A DNA stretch of 40,507 bases, taken from NCBI GenBank assembly GCA_028285545.1, contig JANQPA010000029.1:1-40507 (forward strand). Reading direction: 5' to 3'. Positions 25,726 through 33,903 of this stretch are shown here, one piece after another. The stretch comes from Saprospiraceae bacterium (GTDB lineage Bacteria > Bacteroidota > Bacteroidia > Chitinophagales > Saprospiraceae). Within the stretch, counting starts at the first letter, position 1. Every line of letters begins with the position of its first letter. A model generated the notes under the pieces. That model made no database searches. It saw only the letters and a list, made by a program, of their open reading frames with translations, and had not been told where the DNA came from. Position numbers and translations under genes: made by a program.

Positions 25726-27084
25726 ATGAAGATGCGTAAAGCAATTACAGTTTTTCAGGTATTAATGCTAACCGTTTTAACTCTTGGATTAGATCCTGGG
25801 TTAAAGGCACAAGCTACCATTGATGATACAGAAAAGAAAGCCGTCATTGAAAGTTTGATTTCTCAATTAGATCGGACTTATGTGTATCCAAAGATGGCTC
25901 AAAAAATGGGAAAACTTTTAAACAGCAAATTGAAAGATGGGAAGTATAAAACCATCAATAGCACTATTGACTTTGCTGAACAGCTAACCGCTGATTTGCA
26001 GTCTATAAGCCATGATAAACATCTGAGAGTTAATTTTAATCCAGATCAAAATCAAGGAATGAGGCTAGGCCAGACGGAAGAAGACGAAGAAGAGAACCAG
26101 CGCCGGCAGGCTGCCTTTGAAAAGCAAATGCGAAGATCAAATTACGGATTTAAGGAAGTAAAGATATTAGAAGGCAACGTAGGCTATCTTGACCTGAGAG
26201 GTTTTATGAATCCAGCTCAGGCAGGCGAAACGGCTGCTTCGGCCATGAATGTGCTAAAAAATACCGAAGCAATAATAATTGATTTGAGAAGAAATGGAGG
26301 AGGAAGTCCTCAAATGATTCAATTATTGACCTCTTATTTGTATGACGCTAATAACCGTGTTCATTTAAATAGTTTTTATTTCCGTCCTTCGAATGATACC
26401 ACCCAAACCTGGACTTTGCCTTATGTACCAGGAACCCGTAATCCCAATGCTGAAGTTTTTGTGCTAACGAGTAACTATACTTTTTCGGCTGCTGAAGAGT
26501 TTACTTATAATCTTAAAAACCTGGAGCGAGCAACTATAGTAGGTGAAACTACAGGCGGTGGTGCTCATCCGGGTGGAATGCGTCCGGTGGCTGAGCGCTT
26601 CGTTGCTTTTATCCCTGTTGGAAGAGCCATCAATCCGATTACCAACACGAATTGGGAAGGGGTTGGTGTTATACCCAATGTTGAAGTACCTCAGGAAAAA
26701 GCTTTAAAGGTAGCCCACCAATTAGCCATGGAAAAATTATCAGAAAAAGCAGAAGATGATACGGACAAGCGGTACTTCAAATGGTATAGTGAGCATTTTA
26801 AAGCAGAGAATGAAGCCGTAATGATACCTAAAGAAAAGTTGAAATCCTATGCTGGTAATTATGGGGCTCGGAATATGAAATTTGAAGAGGGACAACTTTA
26901 TTATCAAAGGGAGGGGCGTCCCAAAATGAAACTCTTAGCTATTAATGAAACGACCTTTGCCATAATCGATAACCCAGGCCTGCGATTTGAGGTTGAAATA
27001 AAAGATGATCAGGCTGTAGCATTAATATTGCATAGGGTTAATGGCCCTTCCGAGAGGAATCAACGGACCAATGTGAAGCCTTAA
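25726..27084 (+). CDS. Secreted S41-family peptidase (IRBP/tricorn-like)
   Basis: A 452-residue protein with a signal peptide (about 1-29). The N-terminal helical cap (about 35-100) ends in ISHDKHLRVNF, where the family usually has a D/GHL motif. The core has LIDLRRNGGG-type sequence (AIIIDLRRNGGGS, about 182-194) and YTFSAAEEFTYNL with S254 as the expected nucleophile, then GETTGGGAHPGG. Residues about 345-452 form a beta-rich C-terminal domain with ESYAGNYG-like sequence (KSYAGNYGARNMKFEEGQLY), as seen after many secreted Bacteroidota hydrolases. ATG at 25726 or 25732 could be used. It follows a MarR gene, a palindrome and a terminator-like hairpin, so regulation by derepression and perhaps read-through is likely. 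Confidence 0.88.
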   Translation: MKMRKAITVFQVLMLTVLTLGLDPGLKAQATIDDTEKKAVIESLISQLDRTYVYPKMAQKMGKLLNSKLKDGKYKTINSTIDFAEQLTADLQSISHDKHLRVNFNPDQNQGMRLGQTEEDEEENQRRQAAFEKQMRRSNYGFKEVKILEGNVGYLDLRGFMNPAQAGETAASAMNVLKNTEAIIIDLRRNGGGSPQMIQLLTSYLYDANNRVHLNSFYFRPSNDTTQTWTLPYVPGTRNPNAEVFVLTSNYTFSAAEEFTYNLKNLERATIVGETTGGGAHPGGMRPVAERFVAFIPVGRAINPITNTNWEGVGVIPNVEVPQEKALKVAHQLAMEKLSEKAEDDTDKRYFKWYSEHFKAENEAVMIPKEKLKSYAGNYGARNMKFEEGQLYYQREGRPKMKLLAINETTFAIIDNPGLRFEVEIKDDQAVALILHRVNGPSERNQRTNVKP

Positions 27085-27088
27085 TTTA

Positions 27089-27138
27089 TTTAGTTTAATT
27101 GAAATGGCGGCCACGGCCGCCATTTCAATTAAACTAAA
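27089..27138. repeat. Perfect 24-bp palindrome after the S41 gene
   Basis: The arms 27089-27112 and 27115-27138 are perfectly complementary over 24 bp, separated only by AC. The centre is GC-rich (GGCGGCC/GGCCGCC) and the outside AT-rich. It starts 4 bp after the S41 stop codon. No T run follows on either strand, so it is unlike a standard terminator, although the stem alone may stop polymerase or protect the RNA 3' end. Confidence 0.75.
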
Positions 27139-27273
27139 ACTTGTATTAGCATTTTGGTTCCAGATGTCAGAGTATTATTTAATAAGTTGAGGGATTTGAA
27201 CCCGGACACATCCATAAATAAATCCTTTTTTTATATCTTCCTGCATCATACCGATTTCTAATACACTAGAAGG

Positions 27274-28656
27274 ATGTTCATTAAAAAAGTACCTTGCTGT
27301 TTATTGGTCATTTTTGCTTTTCCCATTTTTATAAAAGCACAGCTTAGTATAGATACTCTGGATCGACTCTTACTTGCTTTAGACGATACTATCCAAATTT
27401 ATGCTGGGAACGAGTTGTGGTTAAATAATTCATTGGGGAAAGATGCAGAAAAGAAGGAAGGAACCTGGTTTGATTTGGATAAGAATGCTGGGGCTTGGGA
27501 GAAAACTTATCAATTTCGTACCAGAGGAGATGTGCTGGATATCAAAAAATCCCAAACTCAAGTGTTGATCATTCCAGCTACCAATGGCTTAGATACAGCC
27601 TATTACGCCCTAAATTTTTTAAACAGCGCTCCTTACTTTCCTGCAGCATACCAGGAAGAAAATAAGGGGAGATGCCGATTCGAAATTCCCTTTGTTTTTG
27701 AACTTTTACATATCGCTTTAGCCCTTTCGAACAATGAATCCGTTTCAGAACAGCTGACAAAGCCTACAAATTATTACCACACAGAAGTTTTAAAATATTT
27801 TGCTCCCTTTAAAAATCATCCACTGATTCAATCCATTAATGAATGTTTAAAGTCTTCCAACCCAGATTCAACTTATCATCAATTATGCCGGGATATTTTG
27901 AGCCTGGAAATGAATCAAAATAATATTCAGGATAATGGAATTTACTCTCGCCCATATCGAATCAATCCCTGGGTAGGTACTTTTTATGCTCAGTTAAAAG
28001 ACTTTGCAAGGAAATCCGACTTTTTCCAATTTTATAATAAAAATGCAGGCTATTATCAAAAATTGATTCGAGAGCAAGAGCAATTTATGGTCGTTGACAG
28101 CATTTGGCAATGGCTTGAACAGCAACTTCCTGCCAGGATTTCAAGTCATAGAATAATTTTTTCACCCTTAAAAAGTTATGAAGCTACATCCAAAATATTT
28201 TTATCAGCAGCTTATCAAGAAACTATAGTATTGGTGAGTAGCCCAGAAGAATTGTTGCAAAAAGATATTTTAAATTATGAAAAAAGGAAGGAACGCGTTT
28301 TTGTAGCATTTCAGCAGCTGCTTCCTTTTTATCAGGCTTCTTTTAATGAAAAGTATAAAGAAAATATAATAGGTTTGTTTGATGATCAGTCGTATTGGGT
28401 GGCTCAAAATGTGAAAATGGACCCCTTAAATATATTTGCAGAATATTGGTCTCATGCCTTATTTGGATTATACGTAGAGCAACATTTTTCTCCAACTCAG
28501 GTCAGATCCATCCGAACTGAAATAGAGAATAAAATGCTGGAAATGGGGTTTATTCGGTTTTATGCTTTTTCCAGAAACTTACTAAGCTTATTTGAAAAAG
28601 ATGAGGGAGCAAAAAATATTTCCATCCTATTTGAAGAATTCCTCGAAGGGCAATAG
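27274..28656 (+). CDS. Secreted protein, DUF4932-like, apparently lacking the HExxH site
   Basis: A 460-residue exported protein (signal about 1-22, ...IFIKAQ). The middle (KSDFFQFYNKNAGYYQKLI, about residues 248-266) is what I recall from DUF4932 proteins, predicted metallopeptidases. In those an HEFSH-type motif precedes a NP.xEKY element. Here the stretch before FNEKY reads VAFQQLLPFYQAS (about 346-358) and has no HExxH anywhere nearby. If the relation is right, this is an inactive member; if not, it is an unrecognised family. Its stop is 7 bp from that of the convergent TlpA-like gene, so the two transcripts would overlap at their ends. Confidence 0.6.
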   Translation: MFIKKVPCCLLVIFAFPIFIKAQLSIDTLDRLLLALDDTIQIYAGNELWLNNSLGKDAEKKEGTWFDLDKNAGAWEKTYQFRTRGDVLDIKKSQTQVLIIPATNGLDTAYYALNFLNSAPYFPAAYQEENKGRCRFEIPFVFELLHIALALSNNESVSEQLTKPTNYYHTEVLKYFAPFKNHPLIQSINECLKSSNPDSTYHQLCRDILSLEMNQNNIQDNGIYSRPYRINPWVGTFYAQLKDFARKSDFFQFYNKNAGYYQKLIREQEQFMVVDSIWQWLEQQLPARISSHRIIFSPLKSYEATSKIFLSAAYQETIVLVSSPEELLQKDILNYEKRKERVFVAFQQLLPFYQASFNEKYKENIIGLFDDQSYWVAQNVKMDPLNIFAEYWSHALFGLYVEQHFSPTQVRSIRTEIENKMLEMGFIRFYAFSRNLLSLFEKDEGAKNISILFEEFLEGQ

Positions 28657-28663
28657 GAGTTTA

Positions 28664-30127
28664 TTAATAATGTTTTAGGTGCTCAACAAGTATGGTTATC
28701 CTTTTTTCATCTAAAGGAGCTGCCCGAAATAGATTTCTTTGAACTCCATTTCTATCAAAAATTAAGAGAGCAGGAGGGAAGGCTCTTAGGTTTTGGAAAG
28801 ATAGATTTAAAAATTCCTTCTTCAATGGATGATCGTTTGGAACAAAAAGGTGATGGCCTTTCAATTTAAAGGTATGGATAGTTTTTTCCCAATTCTTTTG
28901 TTGATTTTCTGATCCTCCATAATTAATTCCCATAAATAGGTATTGAACATTTTCATCGGAAAGTTTCTCCTGGAGTTTAGGCCATTGAAAAAAGGATTTT
29001 TTTGTTGAGTTGTTGAAGTCCATACCCACCGTCCATACAAAGATAATCACTATTTTTTCTTCAAAATTACTTAGCAATTCTTCAATAGAATTAGGTGGCG
29101 AAGATATGAATTGTTGATCCCCCTCCTTTAAGTTATCACTATTCCAAAAATCCAATAAGGGGGCCAGTGCTTGCTTAATTGTCGAAAGATATTTGCTTTT
29201 AGGGTATTCCTTAGTATAGGCCTCATAAATTTGAATGGTATTTTCGATGTCCATATAATCTTGCCATTGGAGGAAGTTGTTGACTAAAATGGCTTCCCGA
29301 ATAGGAGGAGTATTAAAAGCTTTCCAAAAGGCATAAAAAAAGGGTAGAATTCCTGTCTGGGATTTATTCTCAAATTCGGGATAGATTTCTTTTTTTTGGG
29401 CTTCACTTTTATAATTCCAATAATACCCTGCATGGTTTAGGTGGAAGGTTTGGTAAGAGGGGCTGCTAAGAGCTTCCAATCTATTCACCACTTCATTTGA
29501 CAGTATTTGATCGATTTCTGTCATATATAAAGGACGATCTGCACTATTATAATCTCGTGTTAATAACAACATTTGATTAATGAAAAAATATTCGATTTCA
29601 TTAGAAAGAAGTACTTGTAGATCTTTCGAAATATTAAATTGACTTAAAAGAGCCTTTTCTTGATCCATTAAGTCAAGGAATGACACGATGGTGGAAATTG
29701 GATCTGGCCCTCTTTCCGTAGCCGTCCAAGCGGCTAAAGAGTTACATTTACTTAGTATATAAAACTGATTAGCTGGATTTCCATTGACAGTTATTGTATT
29801 GCGTATGTCTTTTGCATCGAAATTAATTTCCATCTCGGTATCAGGAGAAAGCAGGAGATTGAATTGATAAAAACTACATTTAATTCTGGCAAAAGCTGGC
29901 TGCTTCAATTCTAGTTCTATGGAATAATTGAATTCTGAAAATGTTTTTTTTACTTCAATATTAGAATTTAACTGATAGGCCAGTGGAAAATCGATGCTTA
30001 ATTGATCATCTGGAAGATTAATTATTTTTCCACTAATGAGGACTTTAGCAAATGGTGTCAAAGGGAGAAAAAGCACCAAAACTATAATTGCAAAATATTT
30101 ATACCCTTTCTTAAATTGGTTTTTCAT
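28664..30127 (-). CDS. Secreted TlpA-like thioredoxin-fold protein without CxxC
   Basis: A 487-residue protein with a signal or anchor helix (about 11-28). An N-terminal beta-rich domain and a helical middle precede a C-terminal thioredoxin-like domain (about 340-487), the usual plan of Bacteroidota TlpA/ResA-like proteins. At the active-site position, where the family has WASWCGPC, the sequence is WTVGMDFN (365-372), so both cysteines are replaced (M369, N372). The cis-Pro region RAFPPALLIFDRNG is kept. Redox activity is therefore unlikely, and a binding or chaperone role is possible. It is transcribed towards, and ends 7 bp from, the preceding gene. Confidence 0.75.
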   Translation of the reverse strand: MKNQFKKGYKYFAIIVLVLFLPLTPFAKVLISGKIINLPDDQLSIDFPLAYQLNSNIEVKKTFSEFNYSIELELKQPAFARIKCSFYQFNLLLSPDTEMEINFDAKDIRNTITVNGNPANQFYILSKCNSLAAWTATERGPDPISTIVSFLDLMDQEKALLSQFNISKDLQVLLSNEIEYFFINQMLLLTRDYNSADRPLYMTEIDQILSNEVVNRLEALSSPSYQTFHLNHAGYYWNYKSEAQKKEIYPEFENKSQTGILPFFYAFWKAFNTPPIREAILVNNFLQWQDYMDIENTIQIYEAYTKEYPKSKYLSTIKQALAPLLDFWNSDNLKEGDQQFISSPPNSIEELLSNFEEKIVIIFVWTVGMDFNNSTKKSFFQWPKLQEKLSDENVQYLFMGINYGGSENQQKNWEKTIHTFKLKGHHLFVPNDHPLKKEFLNLSFQNLRAFPPALLIFDRNGVQRNLFRAAPLDEKRITILVEHLKHY

Positions 30128-30165
30128 TGGATCCTTATTATAACTGAATCTGAAAGTAAAATAAA

Positions 30166-30195
30166 ATTGCCATCCAGCAAAAACTGAATGGCAAT
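30166..30195 (-). terminator. Intrinsic terminator after the hydrolase gene (minus strand)
   Basis: Read on the minus strand, ATTGCCATTCAG and CTGGATGGCAAT form a 12-bp stem with one mismatch around TTTTTG, followed by TTTATTTTA. It lies about 100 bp after the dienelactone-hydrolase-like gene that ends at 30295 and closes that unit. Confidence 0.65.
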
Positions 30196-30294
30196 ATAGG
30201 ATGAAACCGACTTGTATTATTTAGAAGGATCTAATTTTCTTTATTTATTCTTTTGACTATATAATCTCCATAAGGTAACAGCATTAAGATATAT

Positions 30295-31098
30295 TTAACC
30301 TTGTCCAGCTAAAATTGCCATCAATCTTTTCCAGGATTTCTTTTTTGCTTTTTTGTTTGCTTTACCCCCTTTTCGCATCTCTCCTAGAAGCATATAGCTG
30401 TGTTCAGCAGAAGGATATACTATGGCTTCATAAAATTTATTGTTGCCTTCCATGATGGTTTTTGCGGTAGAGATGGTAGCAACTACACTTTTATCTGCTC
30501 CACCATAAAAACCATAAACAGGTACTTCAATCGATTTATAAGCATAGGTAACTTTTGGAGGTGTTCCATAAAAAACCAAAGCTGTTTTCATCTTATTATT
30601 GCGGGAAGCATACCTGAAACATTGAGCTCCACCCCAGGAAAAGCCCACTACCGAAATTCCTCCGTTACAAATAGGCATTTTTTGAACATAATTGAATACA
30701 GAATCTAGATCTAAATCTACCTGATCTCCTTCCAGGCGGTAGATCGCATTCCGGATTTCTTCAGGCCCCGAGAAATCATTGGTACTGTGGTATTTTTCAC
30801 TAAAGCCCGAGAGTAAATCAGGGACAATAGCTAAATAGCCCTCAGCAGCTACTTGATCAGCAAAACTTCTTATCCAATCCGTGAGGCCTGTTTTCCCATG
30901 GATTAATAGTAAAGCCTGAGTATTTTCTTCCTCTTCGGGATAGGCCACGAAGCATTTAATTTCTCGGTCTTGGCTTGCTTTTACTTTTATCCACTCATGC
31001 TTTCGCGGTGATTTATCGAGTTGCTTTCGGGCAAAATCTTGGGCAGCTACAGGAACAAGTATTACTAAATAGAATAAAACAAAAATAATTCCTTTCAT
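30295..31098 (-). CDS. Exported dienelactone-hydrolase-family alpha/beta hydrolase
   Basis: A 267-residue protein with a signal peptide (about 1-20, ...VPVAAQ). The alpha/beta-hydrolase landmarks are LLIHGKTGLTDW (oxyanion region), nucleophile S154 in VGFSWGGAQ, D202 in GGADKSV and H233 in AEHSYM, spaced as in the DLH family; the nucleophile is Ser, not the Cys of true dienelactone hydrolases. It probably cleaves esters or small-molecule bonds in the periplasm. The C-terminus is very basic. It starts 12 bp after the RluA-like gene, so both are likely on one RNA that stops at the hairpin at 30166-30195. Confidence 0.88.
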   Translation of the reverse strand: MKGIIFVLFYLVILVPVAAQDFARKQLDKSPRKHEWIKVKASQDREIKCFVAYPEEEENTQALLLIHGKTGLTDWIRSFADQVAAEGYLAIVPDLLSGFSEKYHSTNDFSGPEEIRNAIYRLEGDQVDLDLDSVFNYVQKMPICNGGISVVGFSWGGAQCFRYASRNNKMKTALVFYGTPPKVTYAYKSIEVPVYGFYGGADKSVVATISTAKTIMEGNNKFYEAIVYPSAEHSYMLLGEMRKGGKANKKAKKKSWKRLMAILAGQG

Positions 31099-31110
31099 TA
31101 CGATGTCGGT

Positions 31111-32013
31111 TTAACTTTTTGTGTTTTTAAGTTTCATCCACATAGACTCCTCCCGCAGCATGGTTTTCAAGAACTTTGGAGGGGGATCTATTTCTACATT
31201 TACTGAATTACCATTAAAGGGGTGTTCAAAGGATAGAGCAACTGCACAAAGGAACAGCCCCTTTCCTCTTTTTATGTTTCCTTCAATCCCGTAAAGCTTA
31301 TCACCCAGTATAGGATGCCCTACCTGTGATAAATGGATGCGAATCTGGTGGGTTCTTCCTGTTTTGGGGTATACACTGAGCATAGACAACCAGTCATTTT
31401 TAATGGATCGATGCTTAAGGAGGCATTTATAAGCCGTGAAAGCCTGTTTTTGATCTATTGGCTGATCCAAATAGCCTTCTTCATGTGCTTTGCCACTGAC
31501 AATGGCAATGTATTGCTTAAATATTGTTTTTTCTTGAAATTGCTTATTTAAGGCTACAGAAGCCTTGGAGGTTTTGGCAATTAATAACAAACCGCAAGTA
31601 AGCGCATCTAAGCGATGAACAGGTCTAGGCCAAGACAGACAATCTTTTTGTGAGGAGGGCTTTAAATTATAAACCAAGGCATTTTCAATGGTTCGAAATT
31701 GATTACCACTGACAGGAATGCCTGCAGGTTTATTGATAACAGCAAGATGATCATCCTCCAGGATAACTTTCAAGGGCATCTCCAGTTGCCTTTTTTTTAC
31801 CAGTGGAATCTCGTGAAAAGTAAGTAATTGCCCAGGTTTGACCCAGTGAGCTGTGGTAGCTAACTTCCCATTGATACTGATCGCCCCCTTTTTTATTGCC
31901 TTTTTAATTCCCTTTCTGGAAGCAATAATTTGATTAAAAGCAATGGGGGCGTAGTCGCTAAGTCTTTGACTGGAAGTGTTTTCAGGGACAATATGTTTTT
32001 GTAGTATTTTCAT
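31111..32013 (-). CDS. RluA-family RNA pseudouridine synthase
   Basis: A 300-residue cytosolic enzyme that isomerises uridine to pseudouridine in rRNA or tRNA. The N-terminal ~70 residues form an S4-like RNA-binding segment (GIKKAIKKGAISINGK), followed by the catalytic domain with DDHLAVINKPAGIPV and the HRLD motif (133-136), D136 being the catalytic Asp; GRTHQIRIHL and GHPILGDKLYG follow. All expected motifs are present. Which of RluA, RluC or RluD it is cannot be told. It is the only housekeeping-type gene in a group of exported proteins, 177 bp after the PD40 lipoprotein gene and 12 bp before the hydrolase gene. Confidence 0.92.
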   Translation of the reverse strand: MKILQKHIVPENTSSQRLSDYAPIAFNQIIASRKGIKKAIKKGAISINGKLATTAHWVKPGQLLTFHEIPLVKKRQLEMPLKVILEDDHLAVINKPAGIPVSGNQFRTIENALVYNLKPSSQKDCLSWPRPVHRLDALTCGLLLIAKTSKASVALNKQFQEKTIFKQYIAIVSGKAHEEGYLDQPIDQKQAFTAYKCLLKHRSIKNDWLSMLSVYPKTGRTHQIRIHLSQVGHPILGDKLYGIEGNIKRGKGLFLCAVALSFEHPFNGNSVNVEIDPPPKFLKTMLREESMWMKLKNTKS

Positions 32014-32057
32014 TCAGCATAAAAGTAGCTATTTTAGAGCTTTGCTGAGGAGAAATC

Positions 32058-32195
32058 AATGATAATATCAATGACAATAACAATATCAATATCAATTTCA
32101 ATGACAATATCAATGATAAGTTAAATATTGCCATTGCCATTGCTATTGCTATTGCCATTGCCATTGCTATTGCCATTGCTATTGTCATTGTCATT
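32058..32195. repeat. Short tandem repeats in two complementary arms
   Basis: On the minus strand the DNA from 32195 down is about eleven CAATNN hexamers (CAATGA, CAATAG, CAATGG), then about ten ATTGNN-type units (ATTGAT, ATTGTC). The units of one half are the reverse complement of the other, e.g. CAATGACAAT and ATTGTCATTG, so RNA could fold into a long imperfect hairpin. The first unit contains the TGA of the upstream gene. A 70-codon ORF (32194-31982) with a four-base overlap reads through it as a hydrophobic repeat peptide, probably not real. Confidence 0.8.
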
Positions 32196-33123
32196 GTACC
32201 CCCTTTAGGGCCTGATCCATTGGAATTCTAAAGATATTGTTCTTCCGTGTGGAATCGCTTCTTATTCCTCTGGAGAAAAAGAGATATTTCATATCGGGTG
32301 TCATATAGGGACAAAACTCTGCGTCATCAGAATTAATATGATTACCTAGATGCTGTGGGGCAGCCCAATCACCATTTACCTTTTTAGTTACATATAAATC
32401 GACAGAGCCTAATCCTCCTTCTCGAAGAGAATAGAAAAACAACATACTTTCGTCAGGAGAAATACCAGGGTTAGAGTCTGTTTGGTCTAAATTAATCATT
32501 GCGTTCAATCTAATGGGAGGACCATACTGCCCATTTTTATATTCAGAATAGTAAATATCATTATCTCCTCCTTCCCGACTGGTAGGAAAATAAAGATTAC
32601 CATTTAAAGCTACAGATGGATAGCCTTCAGAATAATCGGTATTAACTGCCTCGACGTTAATGGGGCTTCCCCAGGATTCATTTGTTCTTTCGACATACCA
32701 TATGTCGGGGTTTTCCATGGCCGTATCCTGAGGGGTTCTGGGGCGAAATGACATAAAAAACAAACGCTTTCCATCGTAAGTGACAAATGGATCAGCATCA
32801 TCGTACTGACCAGAAAATGATGCTATTTGCGGATTTGTCCAATTATTGCCATCAAATTCAGCCCAGTAGATACCTAATGCCCCGCTGGAATCGGTGCGAG
32901 TGAAATAGGCCTCTTTCCCATCAGGAGTAAAGGAAATAGCAAATTCATTACCGGTAGAAATCAAACCTTGTTCAAACATTGTAGGAGCGGAAGAAGGATT
33001 TGATTCCCAGGCTTTCACTGAAGCTGGGCTTTCTTCATTTTGTGTGTCTGGTTTTTTATCAGTTGTTTGACATGAAACTAGATATAGGAGCGTAAACACC
33101 AAAAATAGAGTAGTTCGATTCAT
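32191..33123 (-). CDS. PD40 (TolB-like) propeller lipoprotein
   Basis: A 310-residue lipoprotein (Cys19 in YLVSC) made of PD40-type repeats: FTPDGKEAYFTRTDSSG, VTYDGKRLFFMSFRPRT, SPDESMLFFYSLREGG, MTPDMKYLFFSRG, each followed by D-I/L-Y or a comparable strand. This resembles the propeller part of larger OmpA/TPR PD40 proteins, but the OmpA part is absent and the length is that of the stand-alone form. It is probably held at the outer membrane or in the periplasm. Its last codons run into a short-unit repeat. It is the first gene of a likely unit with the RluA-like and hydrolase genes. Confidence 0.88.
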   Translation of the reverse strand: MNRTTLFLVFTLLYLVSCQTTDKKPDTQNEESPASVKAWESNPSSAPTMFEQGLISTGNEFAISFTPDGKEAYFTRTDSSGALGIYWAEFDGNNWTNPQIASFSGQYDDADPFVTYDGKRLFFMSFRPRTPQDTAMENPDIWYVERTNESWGSPINVEAVNTDYSEGYPSVALNGNLYFPTSREGGDNDIYYSEYKNGQYGPPIRLNAMINLDQTDSNPGISPDESMLFFYSLREGGLGSVDLYVTKKVNGDWAAPQHLGNHINSDDAEFCPYMTPDMKYLFFSRGIRSDSTRKNNIFRIPMDQALKGVQ

Positions 33124-33398
33124 GTTTGTATTTTATAATTTATAGTTGATTAGAGGTATTACCTTTTCCAGTTCATTGTTTACTTCCAGGACTTCTAAAT
33201 TCACTTCACAAATATTCTATTTCACTTCAGTCAATTTTCGAGGAGGCCTCCAATTGCCTCATATTTGTAATGTCTTCAGCAACAAAATAAAAAATCAAAA
33301 AGCGATTCAGGTAGAACCGACGACATAAAGCAAGAAATTGAAGACATAATTCCTTGGAACATATCCAAAAAAACATTCCAAACCAAAATGAAAATGAA

Positions 33399-33857
33399 AT
33401 GAAAAATTTATTTGGCCTTGTACTTTTAGCTGGACTTTTTCTGGCTTCCTGTAATAAAGAAGAGGGCGCGACTACCCTTGATGAAGAAAATCTTCTGACG
33501 AGAATAAAAACAGAATTTAAAGGTGAAATGGTAGTAAGTCCAGCTGCAAATGAAGATTGGGCCTGGGAAATGAGAGGAGACTACCTGGGAACCTTGGAAG
33601 CTTCCGTTGATGGAAAAGAGCTCAATTATGAAATTACTGTTTCTCATCAAAGCGCAAATAAGGCTAGTGTTATTGGATGGAATATCCCCACCTTAAGTGC
33701 AGAACTGGTTTATTACCCGCAAGAAGATATGTATTCGACCTATGATGGAACTAATCCAGATCCTGATTTTATTGTAAACTATCATCGAGCAAGAAAAGAA
33801 TTGAGTTTCGCAGTAAAACAAGGATCAAGGGTCTTTGTAGGTCAAAAAACAGAATAA
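33399..33857 (+). CDS. Small lipoprotein of unknown function
   Basis: A 152-residue lipoprotein; MKNLFGLVLLAGLFLASC gives Cys18. The start at 33399 is chosen over an in-frame TTG at 33354 because it gives a standard signal peptide. The mature part is beta-rich and acidic, with Trp residues (NEDWAWEMRGDYLG) and no motif I recognise. It lies 46 bp before another small lipoprotein gene in the same direction, probably one unit. It might be a lipocalin-like or secreted adhesion-type domain, but nothing in the sequence settles this. Confidence 0.8.
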   Translation: MKNLFGLVLLAGLFLASCNKEEGATTLDEENLLTRIKTEFKGEMVVSPAANEDWAWEMRGDYLGTLEASVDGKELNYEITVSHQSANKASVIGWNIPTLSAELVYYPQEDMYSTYDGTNPDPDFIVNYHRARKELSFAVKQGSRVFVGQKTE

Positions 33858-33903
33858 TCATTTAGATCAATAATACCCTTTTAAAAACCAAAAAACTTTA
33901 AAA

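Noticed and set aside
27191-27203. GGGATTTGAACCC, like a tRNA T-arm on the minus strand
   Set aside because: Only 3 bp of stem pair, and there is no D-arm, anticodon arm or acceptor stem; chance or a very decayed remnant.
31982-32194. 70-codon hydrophobic ORF with an ATGA overlap
   Set aside because: Its first half is translated tandem repeat and its end overlaps the RluA-like gene; kept only as an observation.
33354-33398. TTG extension of the first small lipoprotein
   Set aside because: It would place 15 polar residues before a perfect signal peptide.
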